A stretch of DNA of 64,000 nucleotides, taken from Nocardiopsis ansamitocini (GTDB lineage: Bacteria; Actinomycetota; Actinomycetes; Streptosporangiales; Streptosporangiaceae). The stretch is from positions 1,105,299 through 1,169,298 of the forward strand of contig NZ_BSQG01000001.1 in NCBI RefSeq assembly GCF_030268225.1, read 5' to 3'. A model generated the notes under the pieces. It made no database searches. It was given only the letters and a program-made list of their open reading frames with translations, and was not told where the DNA came from. Within the stretch, counting starts at the first letter, position 1. Every line of letters starts with the position of its first letter. Position numbers and translations under genes: made by a program. Positions 63,926 to 64,000 of this stretch are shown piece by piece.

Positions 63926-64000
63926 GTTTTTCCTCCTCAACGACCGGACTGACCCGCCCGCCCGGGGGGTGTACCGGACGCGACGGTCCAGAACTACCTA

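Overview
This is a contiguous chromosomal stretch of a high-GC actinomycete. The signs are strong G/C bias at third codon positions, frequent GTG and even TTG/CTG starts, many divergent or convergent operons closed by GC-rich hairpins, an XRE-DUF5753/DUF397 pair, an actinobacterial GlgE pathway and pupylation-era housekeeping synteny. The order cysteine desulfurase, mnmA, MetE-like, ligA, GGDEF-EAL, gatC-gatA resembles a block I remember from Streptomyces, but the gene content (small operons, thiamine YkoEDC, OpuC-type transporter) would suit a Nocardiopsaceae member (Thermobifida/Nocardiopsis-like). That placement is an inference. I saw no tRNA, rRNA, CRISPR array, insertion sequence or phage gene.

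Layout. 0.3-2.6 kb: a small secreted membrane protein with a remarkable hairpin in its signal-peptide codons, then an LPXTG-anchored thioester-domain (TQXA) surface protein. 2.8-16.7 kb (mostly minus): housekeeping block gatA, gatC, a membrane GGDEF-EAL protein, ligA, a core MetE-like protein, a DedA protein, mnmA, a plus-strand unknown gene, a cysteine desulfurase, and etfB-etfA. 17-22.4 kb (minus): a polytopic Ser/Thr kinase, a YbaK-type deacylase, an enoyl-CoA hydratase and an unusual single-pass protein. 22.6-25.8 kb: a TPP-riboswitch-controlled thiamine/HMP ECF transporter (YkoE, fused double ATPase, EcfT).

25.9-36.8 kb: an alpha-glucan metabolism locus. glgP reads left; glgE, treS, mak and glgB read right from a 538-bp divergent intergenic region that contains a perfect TGTGA-N6-TCACA (CRP-type) palindrome. 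Together these convert trehalose to maltose (TreS), maltose to maltose-1-phosphate (Mak), extend glucan (GlgE), branch it (GlgB) and degrade it (GlgP). glgE carries a rare TTA leucine codon.

36.9-43.7 kb: a DUF418 membrane protein, the XRE/DUF397 regulator pair behind two adjacent inverted repeats, a lipoprotein, a GH18 protein without a signal peptide, SppA and a flavin reductase-like protein. 43.9-47.5 kb: an OpuC-type osmoprotectant ABC operon. 47.7-50.3 kb: a HAD hydrolase, a catalytically degenerate Nudix regulator (NrtR-type) and the divergent nadA.

50.5-61 kb: an envelope-related region. It holds a sigma-factor-like protein tethered by a transmembrane segment, a lipoprotein, a three-gene operon (GT4 glycosyltransferase, SAM methyltransferase apparently starting at CTG, and a cyclase-fold protein), a class A PBP with a 480-residue acidic cytoplasmic tail, and a second methyltransferase. 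61-64 kb: a class I aminotransferase, a BlaI-type repressor and an SDR dehydrogenase. The GT4-methyltransferase-cyclase operon is the best candidate in the window for a pathway that has not been described.
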